This document shows, piece after piece, positions 43,837 through 52,836 of a DNA stretch of 64,000 nucleotides (positions within the stretch are counted from its first letter, which is position 1; each line of letters opens with the position of its first letter). The notes under the pieces were generated by a model, which was given only the letters and a program-made list of their open reading frames with translations, was not told the DNA's origin and did not search any database. This stretch comes from Methylobacter sp. KS41 (lineage in GTDB: Bacteria > Pseudomonadota > Gammaproteobacteria > Methylococcales > Methylomonadaceae): NCBI GenBank assembly GCA_002862125.1, contig PHSP01000003.1:1-64000 (forward strand), given 5' to 3'. A program made the translations under genes and the position numbers.

Positions 43837-44889
43837 ATGCTCAAGCAACCTTTTTTTCGTCTTAATCAGGACCCCGACGCTCTTAGCGGTTTTTCCCGCA
43901 CTGTCGCGGAAATCGAATGGTTACTGCTTGTCCTGATGTTGTTCTATCTGGTGGTTGGTCATATCAATGAAGACTTTAAAATCTTTTTATTAGGCGGACT
44001 CTGCGCTTTCGCCGGCTTCATAATGCTGTTCCATTACCTCTTCAGCTTTTTCGCCAAAGGCAAGGTTTGGAAAATGGCTTTAGAAACCTGGGTTATGATC
44101 TTGTTGATTACCTGGTTCGTTTGGCACACCGGCCGGCAAGACAGCCCGCTGCTTAACTTGTACTTTCTACCCATTATCACCAGCGCTTTGGTCTTGGGCA
44201 GGCTAACCACATTACTGGAAGTGCTGTTAATCGGCGCCTGTTATGTGTATTTAGATTCAAGCGCCGTTCCAGTCAACGAGCTGCTTTCCCTACGCCAGGG
44301 CAGCGTGTTGCTGGCCTGGCTGTTTCCCATGCTTCTGGTGGGCTACGTCACTACGATGCTGTCCAGCGACATATTCGATGCTTTCAGTCATATCAAAACC
44401 ACCGCACAAACCGATGAATTAACCAGCCTCTACAACCGCCGGGGTTTCATGGAACTATTGGCAAAACAATTTCAACAAGCCCGGCGCGGCGGATACATTT
44501 TTAGTGTAATAATGGGAGATTGCGATAATTTAAAAATCATCAACGACAAATACGGTCATGAAGCTGGAAACCTGTTATTACAATCCATAGCTCAAAACTT
44601 TCGCTACTGTTTACGAGGCAGTGACTTTGCAGCCCGTTATGGGGGCGATGAATTCATCGTGTTGCTGCCAAATACCACATTGGAAACGACTGAGCTGGTG
44701 GCTAAACGCATCAAAGAAACATTGGCTGCAAACAGTTTTAACTACAATGGCAATCTAATTTCATCCACTATCAGTATCGGCATTGCTTCCTATCCACAAC
44801 ACGGCGAGACGGCGGAATTATTGTTACGATATGCCGACGAAGCAATGTATGCCAACAAGCGCAAAAGTAAAAACCAAGTTACCGCGTAG
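43837..44889 (+). CDS. Membrane diguanylate cyclase (GGDEF) with I-site
   Basis: A 350-residue enzyme. Six membrane helices (about 25-190) form a small sensor unit, followed by a GGDEF domain (about 190-350). The motif reads RYGGDEFIVLLP at about 269-273. The upstream RGSD with five residues between it and GGDEF fits the RxxD inhibitory site, so product feedback is expected. LTSLYNRRGFMELL and MGDCDNLKIINDKYGH are intact. It would make c-di-GMP controlling motility or surface behaviour. It is monocistronic and converges on sorB. Confidence 0.9.
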   Translation: MLKQPFFRLNQDPDALSGFSRTVAEIEWLLLVLMLFYLVVGHINEDFKIFLLGGLCAFAGFIMLFHYLFSFFAKGKVWKMALETWVMILLITWFVWHTGRQDSPLLNLYFLPIITSALVLGRLTTLLEVLLIGACYVYLDSSAVPVNELLSLRQGSVLLAWLFPMLLVGYVTTMLSSDIFDAFSHIKTTAQTDELTSLYNRRGFMELLAKQFQQARRGGYIFSVIMGDCDNLKIINDKYGHEAGNLLLQSIAQNFRYCLRGSDFAARYGGDEFIVLLPNTTLETTELVAKRIKETLAANSFNYNGNLISSTISIGIASYPQHGETAELLLRYADEAMYANKRKSKNQVTA

Positions 44890-44966
44890 AAAACCGGCTG
44901 ATGAGTCTATTTGCTTCATGGCTTCAAATCCACACATCCTAAGCCGGAAGCAAAAATGCGCAACCC

Positions 44967-45242
44967 TTATTTCCCGTAATTTTGCGCCAGATAATCGATG
45001 ATGATCCGTTTGTCGGCATCATTGATGGGCGCCCCCATTACATTGATCATCTTGCCGACTGTTTTTTCCCAGCCGGCCCGGTTTAGAATCGAGGCATGCA
45101 TGGTGATATAGTCCAGGCTGTGGCACACAGAGCATTGCGCAACGACCTGGTTTTTGCCGAGACGGTCCTTCAGAACTATCAGGCTTTCCCCGGCTGTTGC
45201 CGTGGCGGCGAAAAACGATAACAACAAAATCAGCGTTCGCAT
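44967..45242 (-). CDS. Monohaem cytochrome c subunit (SorB-like)
   Basis: About 91 residues from the ATG at 45242, which has an AAGGAGA site; the frame extends 6 codons further upstream. A signal peptide (LILLLSFFAATATA) is followed by a single haem motif CSVCH (C37, C40, H41) and a distal methionine candidate in GKMINVMG. It is the electron acceptor subunit for the sulfite dehydrogenase encoded 10 bp upstream, and would pass electrons from sulfite to the respiratory chain in the periplasm. Confidence 0.85.
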   Translation of the reverse strand: MRTLILLLSFFAATATAGESLIVLKDRLGKNQVVAQCSVCHSLDYITMHASILNRAGWEKTVGKMINVMGAPINDADKRIIIDYLAQNYGK

Positions 45243-45252
45243 AACGTTCTCC

Positions 45253-46458
45253 TTAAGCAACCTGGATAATTATCTTTTGCACGGCGTTGTGGTGGTAACC
45301 GGAAGGGTTTGGAACCGGCTCTAATGGCTGGCTGGCACCGGAATGGCTGGTAGCGCGCGCCATGATCCGGTATTCACCGGTACGCTTGGGCTCAAAGACA
45401 TAATGCCATTGACGCCATGAAAAGCGTCCCAAATCCTGCTTAAGCGTGGCCTTATGCCAGCTGATGCCGCCGTCCGTGGAAACTTCCATTTGGGCGATGC
45501 CATTGCCGCCATCCCAGGCTACGCCTTTGATTTCGGTGGGTTTGTCCGCAGACAAGGTCTGGCCATTGGCCAGGTTGGTGATCAATGAATTGACTACCAT
45601 CTCCGTGACCGGCGTAGTTGTCGCGGTTTCCTGTGAGCTAAATTGTCCGCTTGGGAAGCGATCCTTGGGTATGCGGTAAGCAGTTTTCATCCAGAAACCG
45701 TCGAAGGGTTTGGATAGCACATTGACCGCAGTCAGATGCTTCATCCAATAGGTGGCGGTCCAGCCCGGAATGACCAGACGTGCGGGAAAGCCGTTCCAGT
45801 GCGGCAAGGGTTCACCGTTCATCTCGAAGGCAATGAGGGTGTTTTCATCCAGCGCTTTCGCCAGCGGCAGGCTTTTGATAAAGTCCGGCGTTGTTTTCAG
45901 TACGCCGGAATCGGCACCGTCCAGACTTACTTCCACGGCAGACTTGCCGATTCCGGCTCCAGCGAGCACATCTTTCAGGAGAACGCCGCGCCAGCGCGCA
46001 TTGCCCATTGCGCCGGAACCCCACTGTACACCAGGTACATGCGGTTGAAATAAACCGCGGCGATTACCGGAGCAAAGGCACAATGCAGCAATTTCAACCG
46101 GCTTGAAATCCTTGCGCAATTGTTCAAGAGTGAGTTCCAGCGGCGTGCGAACGGCATCACCACCGACGTGCAGCCGCCACTCGGAAACCTTCACTTCGGG
46201 AATCACGGCGTTATGGTAGCGTACAAAGAAGCGGTTATTGGGGGTAAAAGGCGTATCGAAATAACTGACTGGCGTTTCATAATTGGGAGGCCGGTAAGTT
46301 TTTTTAATCAGCGCCTCCTTTCCGGGGAGAGCATCCAGTATCGCCGATTCCTCCGCACCCGTAGCAGCCGCAAAGACTGATCGCTGCAACAGGGACAAGC
46401 CCCCTAGCGATGCCAGACTGCCTGCGGCCTTCTTGAGAAACTGTCTTCTGCCGACCAT
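45253..46458 (-). CDS. Sulfite dehydrogenase, molybdopterin subunit (SorA-like)
   Basis: About 401 residues from the ATG at 46458, placed by a GAGGAGG site. A twin-arginine signal (GRRQFLKKAAGSL) exports the folded protein. The sulfite-oxidase fold binds the Mo cofactor through C129 in ALCLCSGNRRG, and the dimerisation domain follows (about 285-400). SorA oxidises sulfite to sulfate and hands electrons to SorB, encoded immediately downstream. In this cell it could remove sulfite formed from reduced organic sulfur (inference). It sits as a two-gene unit next to the methionine-salvage genes, separated by a repeat element. The pair is assigned by homology of motifs and gene order. Confidence 0.88.
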   Translation of the reverse strand: MVGRRQFLKKAAGSLASLGGLSLLQRSVFAAATGAEESAILDALPGKEALIKKTYRPPNYETPVSYFDTPFTPNNRFFVRYHNAVIPEVKVSEWRLHVGGDAVRTPLELTLEQLRKDFKPVEIAALCLCSGNRRGLFQPHVPGVQWGSGAMGNARWRGVLLKDVLAGAGIGKSAVEVSLDGADSGVLKTTPDFIKSLPLAKALDENTLIAFEMNGEPLPHWNGFPARLVIPGWTATYWMKHLTAVNVLSKPFDGFWMKTAYRIPKDRFPSGQFSSQETATTTPVTEMVVNSLITNLANGQTLSADKPTEIKGVAWDGGNGIAQMEVSTDGGISWHKATLKQDLGRFSWRQWHYVFEPKRTGEYRIMARATSHSGASQPLEPVPNPSGYHHNAVQKIIIQVA

Positions 46459-46504
46459 AAAATACCTCCTCGGTTGGATGTACAACTCACTGTCATTCAG
46501 TTAA

Positions 46505-46627
46505 GGAATGTGCATGAAATAAAATCGCCAATGCAACGTTATCTAGTCAGCGTGCAGGGGCGGATTTATCCGCCCTGGGCGAATGAATTCGCCCCTACAG
46601 ATGCTCAACTTATTTCATGCACATTCC
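46505..46627. mobile_element. MITE/REP-like element with perfect 18 bp terminal inverted repeats
   Basis: GGAATGTGCATGAAATAA (46505-46522) is exactly complementary to the 18 bases at 46610-46627. Inside are two perfect 18 bp palindromes: GGGCGGAT-TT-ATCCGCCC (46558-46575) and GGGCGAAT-GA-ATTCGCCC (46577-46594). The nested structure of 123 bp has no coding potential. It separates the sorAB and mtn operons. Confidence 0.85.
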
Positions 46628-46698
46628 CGAGCTGATTCCAATTAAGAAAACCGTTGTTGGGGCGGACTTGTAACCTCGACAGCCTTGCCTAATCCCGC

Positions 46699-47394
46699 TC
46701 AGGTGGAAATTTCAGCTTCCAATGCTATAAGATCAAAGCTGCTTACCTGCCCGTGCTCCGCTTTGGGATCAGGCGCGCTATTCCTGGTTAACCAGAATGT
46801 TTGAAAACCGGCTGCTTTAGCGGCATCAAGTTCCTCTTTAATATCAGATAAAAATAATAACTGGTCCGCGGGAATGCCAATTTGTTTGGCAATCTTGCAA
46901 TACGATTCCCGGTCTTTCTTGCCTCCGGCATGAGTATCAAAGTAGCCGGAAAACAGCGGCGTTAAATCGCCGTACTCGGTATGGGAGAATAACAGTTTTT
47001 GAGCATGCACCGACCCGGACGAATAAATATATAAATCCATTCCCATGCGTTTCCATTCCTTTAGGCTAGCTGCGGCGTCCGGGTAAACATGACCTTTGAA
47101 ATCGCCCTTTTGATAGCCGGCTTCCCATATCAAGCCTTGCAATGATTTTAACGGCGTCACTTTTTTATCTTCATCCAGCCACTGGATTAGCTGTGCGATT
47201 AACTGACCGGTATCAAGATCCGCCCCCGCTTCTGTGCAGGCATCTTCCAGCAATGTTTTAACTTGCGGATCTTCTTCATGAAGACGGACATAATCAGCCA
47301 GATTTGCCCTTGCGTAGGGAAACAACACTTCCTTAACAAAGGAAAGCGACGATGTCGTGCCTTCTATATCGGTGACGATGGCTTTAATCTTCAC
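46699..47394 (-). CDS. mtnC: Acireductone synthase (enolase-phosphatase E1)
   Basis: A 231-residue HAD-family bifunctional enzyme of the methionine-salvage pathway. It enolises and dephosphorylates 2,3-diketo-5-methylthiopentyl-1-phosphate to acireductone. The HAD nucleophile motif is DIEGTTSSLSFV (D9). Later boxes are IYSSGSVHAQKLL, GKKDRESY and LFLSDIKEELDAAKAAGF. It is the last gene of mtnB-mtnD-mtnC, overlapping mtnD by 4 bp. mtnA and mtnP/mtnN are not in the window. Confidence 0.95.
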   Translation of the reverse strand: MKIKAIVTDIEGTTSSLSFVKEVLFPYARANLADYVRLHEEDPQVKTLLEDACTEAGADLDTGQLIAQLIQWLDEDKKVTPLKSLQGLIWEAGYQKGDFKGHVYPDAAASLKEWKRMGMDLYIYSSGSVHAQKLLFSHTEYGDLTPLFSGYFDTHAGGKKDRESYCKIAKQIGIPADQLLFLSDIKEELDAAKAAGFQTFWLTRNSAPDPKAEHGQVSSFDLIALEAEIST

Positions 47395-47948
47395 AGCTCG
47401 GCGGCATATTGATCAAGTGTTGGAAAAGTTTTGGCAATTTCACTGCCGGTAAAATCGGCTACCCAGCCGTCGGGCGAGGTAAACAGGCGTATGCAGGTAA
47501 ATCCGGGGTTTTCGCCCATATCAAACCAGTGCGCGGTTTTCGCCGGCACGCTGATTAAATCGCCTTGCTCGCACAATACCGCGTAAACATTATCATCGAC
47601 ATGCAAATAAAACAGTCCACGGCCTTCGACAAAAAAGCGCACTTCGAAATCATCGTGAATGTGTTCAGCCAGAAATTTTTGTCTAAGGGCGTCCTTTTCC
47701 GGGTGATCCGGGTTTAATTTAACCACATCAACGGACTGAAAACCGTATTGTTGCTTTAATCTATCAATAGAATCAGCGTAAGCTGCTAGTATTGATTCCT
47801 GATCCGCATCGGGAGATAGTTCACAGTTGGCATTCCAACGTTCAAACTGCACCCCTATGTTTTTAAGCTGATTCCTGATAGCTGTAAAATCGGTGTATAG
47901 CTCACCGTATTGAGGCTCGTTATCAAGATAAACAGTTAATGCACTCAT
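47391..47948 (-). CDS. mtnD: Acireductone dioxygenase
   Basis: A 185-residue cupin enzyme that oxidises acireductone to 2-keto-4-methylthiobutyrate and formate (Fe form), completing the route to methionine. Metal ligands are H96, H98, E102 and H140 (AEHIHDDFEVRFF, TAH). Family blocks FFVEGRGLFYLHVDD and LISVPAKTAHWFDMGE are present. It overlaps mtnB upstream and mtnC downstream by 4 bp each, so tight translational coupling is expected. Confidence 0.95.
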   Translation of the reverse strand: MSALTVYLDNEPQYGELYTDFTAIRNQLKNIGVQFERWNANCELSPDADQESILAAYADSIDRLKQQYGFQSVDVVKLNPDHPEKDALRQKFLAEHIHDDFEVRFFVEGRGLFYLHVDDNVYAVLCEQGDLISVPAKTAHWFDMGENPGFTCIRLFTSPDGWVADFTGSEIAKTFPTLDQYAAEL

Positions 47949-48565
47949 TTGTTATTGACTCCATGCAGTCGTATTTCACAATCAAATAAAAAGTCCAATG
48001 CCTCAAGATGACGCAAGGTTTCCTGCACCGAACTTCCCCAGGTATAAAGTCCGTGTCCGTGGATAATATAGGCATAGCAGGCTGCGTTGCTATCCAGGTA
48101 CTGTTCTACAAGCTCCGCCAAGCGGGGAATATTTTGGTCATTGGCAAAAATTGGCACCACAATCCGGCTTTCATGTGTAGTAATACCACGCAGTGCCTTT
48201 AATAGTTCATAATTTTCCAGCACAATTTCATTTTTAAAAAGCCTTGAAATCAGCGTAGCATTAAGCGAATGCGGGTGCAATATTGACTGAATGTCCGGAA
48301 AACGCTTATATAACGAGGTATGCAGCACTGTTTCCGCTGACGGTTTTTTGCCGTCCAGAGGATTGGCCGCTGCGTCAATCAGCATGATATCATCCAGTTG
48401 TAACTGTCCCTTATGTTTACCGGAAACGGTAATCGCAATAGTTCCATCAGGCAAGCGCGCGGAAAAATTGCCGCTGGTTGCCGGAACCCAGCCTTTACTG
48501 TCAATAAAGCGCCCGGCATCAATCAATTGCTGCGCGGCGATAAAAAAAGCTTCACTATATTTCAT
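47945..48565 (-). CDS. mtnB: Methylthioribulose-1-phosphate dehydratase
   Basis: A 206-residue class II aldolase-fold zinc enzyme, the first gene of the mtnB-mtnD-mtnC operon. It dehydrates 5-methylthioribulose 1-phosphate. Conserved features are GWVPATSGNFSARL, ITVSGKHKGQL, SILHPHSLNATL (zinc His pair) and YIIHGHGLYTWG (third His). No signal peptide is present. The upstream 300 bp shows no obvious SAM riboswitch or terminator. The operon recycles the methylthio group of methylthioadenosine. Confidence 0.94.
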   Translation of the reverse strand: MKYSEAFFIAAQQLIDAGRFIDSKGWVPATSGNFSARLPDGTIAITVSGKHKGQLQLDDIMLIDAAANPLDGKKPSAETVLHTSLYKRFPDIQSILHPHSLNATLISRLFKNEIVLENYELLKALRGITTHESRIVVPIFANDQNIPRLAELVEQYLDSNAACYAYIIHGHGLYTWGSSVQETLRHLEALDFLFDCEIRLHGVNNK

Positions 48566-48879
48566 CGGGATAAAAAATCACCTGTTTCGTAGCCAAAATA
48601 GCAAGAAATTGCCTTAAGTATAAATCGAGTGCATGGCGGCAACAGCAGGTTTAATTACGCCGCTGATTGGTTTTTTGCTGCTGCATCCAGGCGCTCGAAA
48701 CCCGGCATTTTAATTTAAAGAGCTTAAAAAGCTGCAAACCTTGCCCTGCTATGATGATAAAGTTTAATAGCCCCTTCTACAAGCCATAAAGGTTTCCATG
48801 CGCTTTCTAATAATCGTATCAATGCGCACAGGTCGAACCAGAGCAACTTTAATCTCCGTTAAGCGCTTGTAAGTCCGGC
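48566..48879. other. Gene-free region between mtnB and the HupE-TonB receptor gene
   Basis: About 310 bp holding the presumed mtn promoter on one side and the 3' end of the receptor gene on the other. No hairpin with a T-tract or known riboswitch was recognised. Confidence 0.5.
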
Positions 48880-51537
48880 CTAAAAATTGAGCGTAAAAGT
48901 CGCCCGCACCATTCTCGGTTCGACAGGATGTTTCATAATGCCTGTCTGCGGAACTGCTCCCGCAGGATAGGCATATTGATAAGCGTAGGCGATATCGTTG
49001 CTTGTCGAGCCGAGTACATTGAAGATATCGACTTCCAGTTTATATTTATTTTGTAGTTGGTAACCCCCGCCTAAATTGACGATGCTGGTATTGCCGGCCC
49101 GGAATGTGCCCGACGGGTCCAGCGGTACGTCGCCGAAATGACGCAGGCGCATTGTGCCAAACAAACCGTTAGGGGCGGCAACAGTGGCGCCGGAACTGAT
49201 GACTCTGCCCACTGAGTTTGGTATATAGCTATTGGTTTCACCCGCCGGTGTTGTCACGTAATGTGCCGAAGTAAAGGCAAAGTCGGCATCCAGCGTCAAC
49301 CATTCTGTTGGCTTGTAGTAATTGGTCCATTCAACGCCGTAACGATGGGACTTTCCGTTTACTTCAGTGGTGCCAGCATCACCGGTAAATACCAGTTCCT
49401 GACTGCTCTCCAGCCACCATAATGCCAGAGTGCTGTTCAGACCCTGGATAAAATTGCTGCGGACCCCGGTTTCGCCGCCGCGCGACCAGGCCAACGGAGT
49501 GATCCTGGCAGAACCGATGTCCAGCGCTGTACCTGTATTCGGATCAAATTGCAGGGTAGTGCCGCGCGCATCGTTGGAGTGGAAACCGTAACCGGCGTTG
49601 ACAAAGTATTCAGTATCGTACCAGGGGCCGAGAATCAGGCTTAGCTTGGGACTCGCCAATAATTGACCCCGATGGCCTGAATTTGCAGCATTAACAATTG
49701 GATCATGCGTGGCTGTGTCGAGCACAGTCACATCGTTATTGATAAAATCGCCCCGTAACCCGGCTATGGTGCGTACTTTGTCATGCCAATAGGTCTGGTT
49801 TTTGAAATAAGCGCTCGCCATGCTCTCGCTGACATTGCCGTGGCTGACCGTGCTGAGATATTGCCTGTTAACGGTGTGATCAAGGCCCAGGTTCATGATT
49901 TCATCGTGGCGAAACTGCAAACCGAAGGTATTGTCCATATCAAACCCGAACAGTTTGTTGTAGCGGGTATGTTCGATATTGCCCCCTGACTGAACCCGGT
50001 GTTCAAACTGGTGAATCTGGTCGCCGTAAACCGGATTGTCCAAATAACCGGTAAAATTGGAATACAGGTTCACGTCGTAATAAAGCGCATAGATATTCGC
50101 GTCATTTTTCCAGCTGTCGCCTTTGTTCCAGAGATTGCTTGAAAAACTGTAGCGGTTCGTGCTGCCGCCGTCGCTCGGATCCATGGTGCCGTACAGGCCA
50201 AGCGTGCCGTTATCAACAGCTGTCTGCGGAATCTGATTGGTCGCCGTCCAGTTGTTGGTATACGCCTTGGCAAAAACGGACGATCCCCAATTATCCTTAT
50301 TCAGCGTATAGCGCAGCATGCCGTTAAATTTCCTGGAACCTTCAGGCTGCTGCCAAACGCCGTTATAGAAATTAAATTCGCCGGCGTAAAGCAAATCGCC
50401 CGTGCCAAGTTTGTTGGAACTGGCGATCAGGGTACGGTAATAATCGAATTGGCCGCCGGTAAACTTAAAAATTCCCTGGGGCAAATTGTCCATGGAAAAC
50501 ATCCTGGCATAGCCGGCCGCCGAAAAATCGCCTAACTCCGCATAATAGGGCCCCTTGCCGTATTCAATATTTTTCACCAGTTCGGGAATGACACTGTTAA
50601 GGTCCATATAGCCCTGGCCGTGGGCGTGGGTGGGCATATTCATCGGAATGCCGTCGACATAAGTCGTAAAGTCGGTGCCGTGATCGAGATTGAAACCGCG
50701 CAGAAAATACTGATTTGCCTTGCCCGATCCGCTGTGTTGGGTAGCAACAGCGCCAGGCACAACTTCCATAAGTTCGCCGATCCGGGACAGCGGACGGTAT
50801 TCAAATTGCGCCTGGGAAACTTCGCCTTGCGATGCCGATCCGGCCATCCCGATAAGATTTTTTGCTCGCCCATCTCCGGTAACGACCATTTCTTCGAGTT
50901 CTACGCTTGCATTTTTACTGGTTTTAGACTTGGCCTTTACAGTAGATTCAGTGGAATCTTTGGCAGCGACTTCTGTTTCCTGGGCATTAGCGTTGCTGCC
51001 GAGAAAACAGGCGAAGGTCAGAAGAACCAGACGCGCAGCCAGGATTCCCGCGCCGTGCAACAGCATGGTCGCCAGCATGAAGCCCAAAGCGAATGACAGG
51101 AGGCTGGCCGAAGCAGGCATTTCCTGCCCGTGCGCGTAGCCATGAAAAAAGGCGAAGAAAACCACGATGAGTATGCTGACCGTTGCTTGTAGACGGATGT
51201 TGCGGACGACCAGAAAACCGAACACCAAAACGGAGAGCAAAATCATTATTTCCACGCACGGCACGGACACGCCCGTCATACCGGCCAGCCCCCCGATACT
51301 CATCACGCCGGCGAACGCGAGCGGAAGCCGCCATACAGCCCGTCCGCCCAGTTGCGCAGCCCAAACGCCGACCGCCAGCATGGTCAGGAGATGGTCCCAT
51401 CCGTGCAGAGGATGATTAAAGCCGTTAGTCCAGCCGCTCATCGCATTACCGCCGGTATGCGCCTGGACGAGCGAGGGCGTCAGCAACAGCAGAAAAAGCC
51501 ATAAAAGAGGCGGCAGTGTCATTTTATTTAAGCGCAT
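48880..51537 (-). CDS. HupE/UreJ metal permease fused in frame to a TonB-dependent receptor
   Basis: A single 885-residue frame. Residues 1-180 fit HupE/UreJ nickel/cobalt permeases: a signal-like first helix, HPLHGWDHLLTM (42-53), several membrane helices and FFHGYAHGQEMPAS (about 130-143). The last HupE helix (LVLLTFACFLG) runs into an AxA-type cleavage site SNANA|QE at about 185. From 200 on it is a TonB-dependent outer-membrane receptor: a TonB box-like VELEEMVVTG, plug domain (GELMEVVPG, FLRGFNLDHGTDF) and a 22-strand-type barrel ending in an aromatic terminus (TFTLNF). Cleavage could release the receptor from a HupE precursor. No stop or frameshift separates the parts. Confidence 0.8.
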   Translation of the reverse strand: MRLNKMTLPPLLWLFLLLLTPSLVQAHTGGNAMSGWTNGFNHPLHGWDHLLTMLAVGVWAAQLGGRAVWRLPLAFAGVMSIGGLAGMTGVSVPCVEIMILLSVLVFGFLVVRNIRLQATVSILIVVFFAFFHGYAHGQEMPASASLLSFALGFMLATMLLHGAGILAARLVLLTFACFLGSNANAQETEVAAKDSTESTVKAKSKTSKNASVELEEMVVTGDGRAKNLIGMAGSASQGEVSQAQFEYRPLSRIGELMEVVPGAVATQHSGSGKANQYFLRGFNLDHGTDFTTYVDGIPMNMPTHAHGQGYMDLNSVIPELVKNIEYGKGPYYAELGDFSAAGYARMFSMDNLPQGIFKFTGGQFDYYRTLIASSNKLGTGDLLYAGEFNFYNGVWQQPEGSRKFNGMLRYTLNKDNWGSSVFAKAYTNNWTATNQIPQTAVDNGTLGLYGTMDPSDGGSTNRYSFSSNLWNKGDSWKNDANIYALYYDVNLYSNFTGYLDNPVYGDQIHQFEHRVQSGGNIEHTRYNKLFGFDMDNTFGLQFRHDEIMNLGLDHTVNRQYLSTVSHGNVSESMASAYFKNQTYWHDKVRTIAGLRGDFINNDVTVLDTATHDPIVNAANSGHRGQLLASPKLSLILGPWYDTEYFVNAGYGFHSNDARGTTLQFDPNTGTALDIGSARITPLAWSRGGETGVRSNFIQGLNSTLALWWLESSQELVFTGDAGTTEVNGKSHRYGVEWTNYYKPTEWLTLDADFAFTSAHYVTTPAGETNSYIPNSVGRVISSGATVAAPNGLFGTMRLRHFGDVPLDPSGTFRAGNTSIVNLGGGYQLQNKYKLEVDIFNVLGSTSNDIAYAYQYAYPAGAVPQTGIMKHPVEPRMVRATFTLNF

Positions 51538-51758
51538 AAAATTATTCTTTTAATTCGAATCCGTGGCGGGTTACCGGCAACGTCCAGCATGGCAAATGTC
51601 ATGGTTATACAGCATTGCACTGCTTAAATTGCATGAAAAGCAATAGCGTCGAGGTATTATCACAAGCTGCAATTGCTTATAAAAGGTAAAAGTATTGATT
51701 TTAAAATAAATGCCCCTATAGTTACTCAAATTTAAACTTTATAAATGAAGAGTATCGC

Positions 51759-52766
51759 ATGCAGCATTTTCGTCTTTCTTTTATCATTACGGCCGTTTGT
51801 CTGTCCATAGCCCTTTATTGGGGAGGAATAATAGGCGCGTTCATCGCCATTATTCTGGGCGTTCTTGAGGTGAGTTTGTCATTCGATAACGCAGTTGTGA
51901 ACGCGTCCATATTAAAGCGCATGGATGAGCGCTGGCAGCAATATTTTTTAACCTGGGGGATTTTAATCGCGGTTTTCGGTATGCGTCTGCTATTTCCAAT
52001 TGCAATTGTTTCGGCGGCCACGGGTATCGATTTTATCGGCGTAGGCGACATGGCGTTACACGATCCCGGTACTTATGCCGGACATTTAGCCGAGTCGCAT
52101 GTGCAAATCGCGGCATTTGGCGGAATGTTTTTGCTGATGGTGTTTTTTTCCTTTATTTTTGATGAAGGCAAGGAATTGCATTGGCTCGGCTACGTAGAAG
52201 AAAAAATGGCCTCATTCGGAAAGCTTGAAGCTATTGAAATTATTCTGGCTTTAGCGCTGTTGATGATTATGAATAATTTTTTGCCGGAGGAAATTCATGT
52301 AAAAGCGCTGGTTTCAGGAATTTATGGCGTCATGTTATTCGTCATCGTGGATAGCCTGGGGGCTTTATTCGAGGATGAAGAGGAAGGCGAAGCGGTTTCG
52401 GAAGCCATAAAAAAAGGCAGCGTCATGAGTTTTCTATATCTTGAAGTTCTGGATGCCTCGTTCTCATTTGACGGGGTTATCGGCGCCTTTGCAATCACCA
52501 ATGATGTCATCATTATTATGCTGGGCTTGGCGATTGGCGCGATGTTCGTCAGAAGCCTGACCGTATATCTTGTTCGCAAGGGCACGCTGGATGAATATGT
52601 GTTTCTGGAACACGGCGCTCATTACGCCATCGGCTCGCTGGCGGCAATTATGCTAATCAGCATGACCCATCATATTTCCGAAGTGATTACCGGCCTGGTT
52701 GGGGCGGTGTTAATCGGCTTGTCGGTTTTGTCGTCGATTCTATATAAAAGAAAGCACGCAGAATAA
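51759..52766 (+). CDS. DUF475 / TerC-like integral membrane protein
   Basis: A 335-residue protein with about nine membrane helices. N-terminal VLEVSLSFDNAVVNASIL and central LEVLDASFSFDGVIGAFAITN form two conserved acidic helix pairs (SFDNA, SFDGV) characteristic of the DUF475/TerC-related family, implicated in metal-ion handling. Long cytoplasmic loops include the acidic FEDEEEGEAVSEA. Function is not experimentally settled. It is divergent from the HupE-TonB receptor gene across 220 bp, so a link to metal transport is possible (inference). Confidence 0.85.
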   Translation: MQHFRLSFIITAVCLSIALYWGGIIGAFIAIILGVLEVSLSFDNAVVNASILKRMDERWQQYFLTWGILIAVFGMRLLFPIAIVSAATGIDFIGVGDMALHDPGTYAGHLAESHVQIAAFGGMFLLMVFFSFIFDEGKELHWLGYVEEKMASFGKLEAIEIILALALLMIMNNFLPEEIHVKALVSGIYGVMLFVIVDSLGALFEDEEEGEAVSEAIKKGSVMSFLYLEVLDASFSFDGVIGAFAITNDVIIIMLGLAIGAMFVRSLTVYLVRKGTLDEYVFLEHGAHYAIGSLAAIMLISMTHHISEVITGLVGAVLIGLSVLSSILYKRKHAE

Positions 52767-52836
52767 ATTGGCTCGTTGGCTCGTTCTCAAAATGGCGGAC
52801 TCGGGAATGGGCTCGATTGAGTGATGAGGGGGACAT

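Noticed and set aside
48566-48879. SAM riboswitch upstream of mtnB
   Set aside because: No recognisable SAM-riboswitch core or terminator-antiterminator pair in the region.
50620-51419. Several long opposite-strand frames within the HupE-TonB receptor gene
   Set aside because: They are shadows caused by the GC-rich coding strand and carry no domains.
51538-51758. Cobalamin riboswitch upstream of the HupE-TonB receptor gene
   Set aside because: I looked for the B12-box pattern on the minus strand and did not find it; no Zur-like palindrome was seen either.
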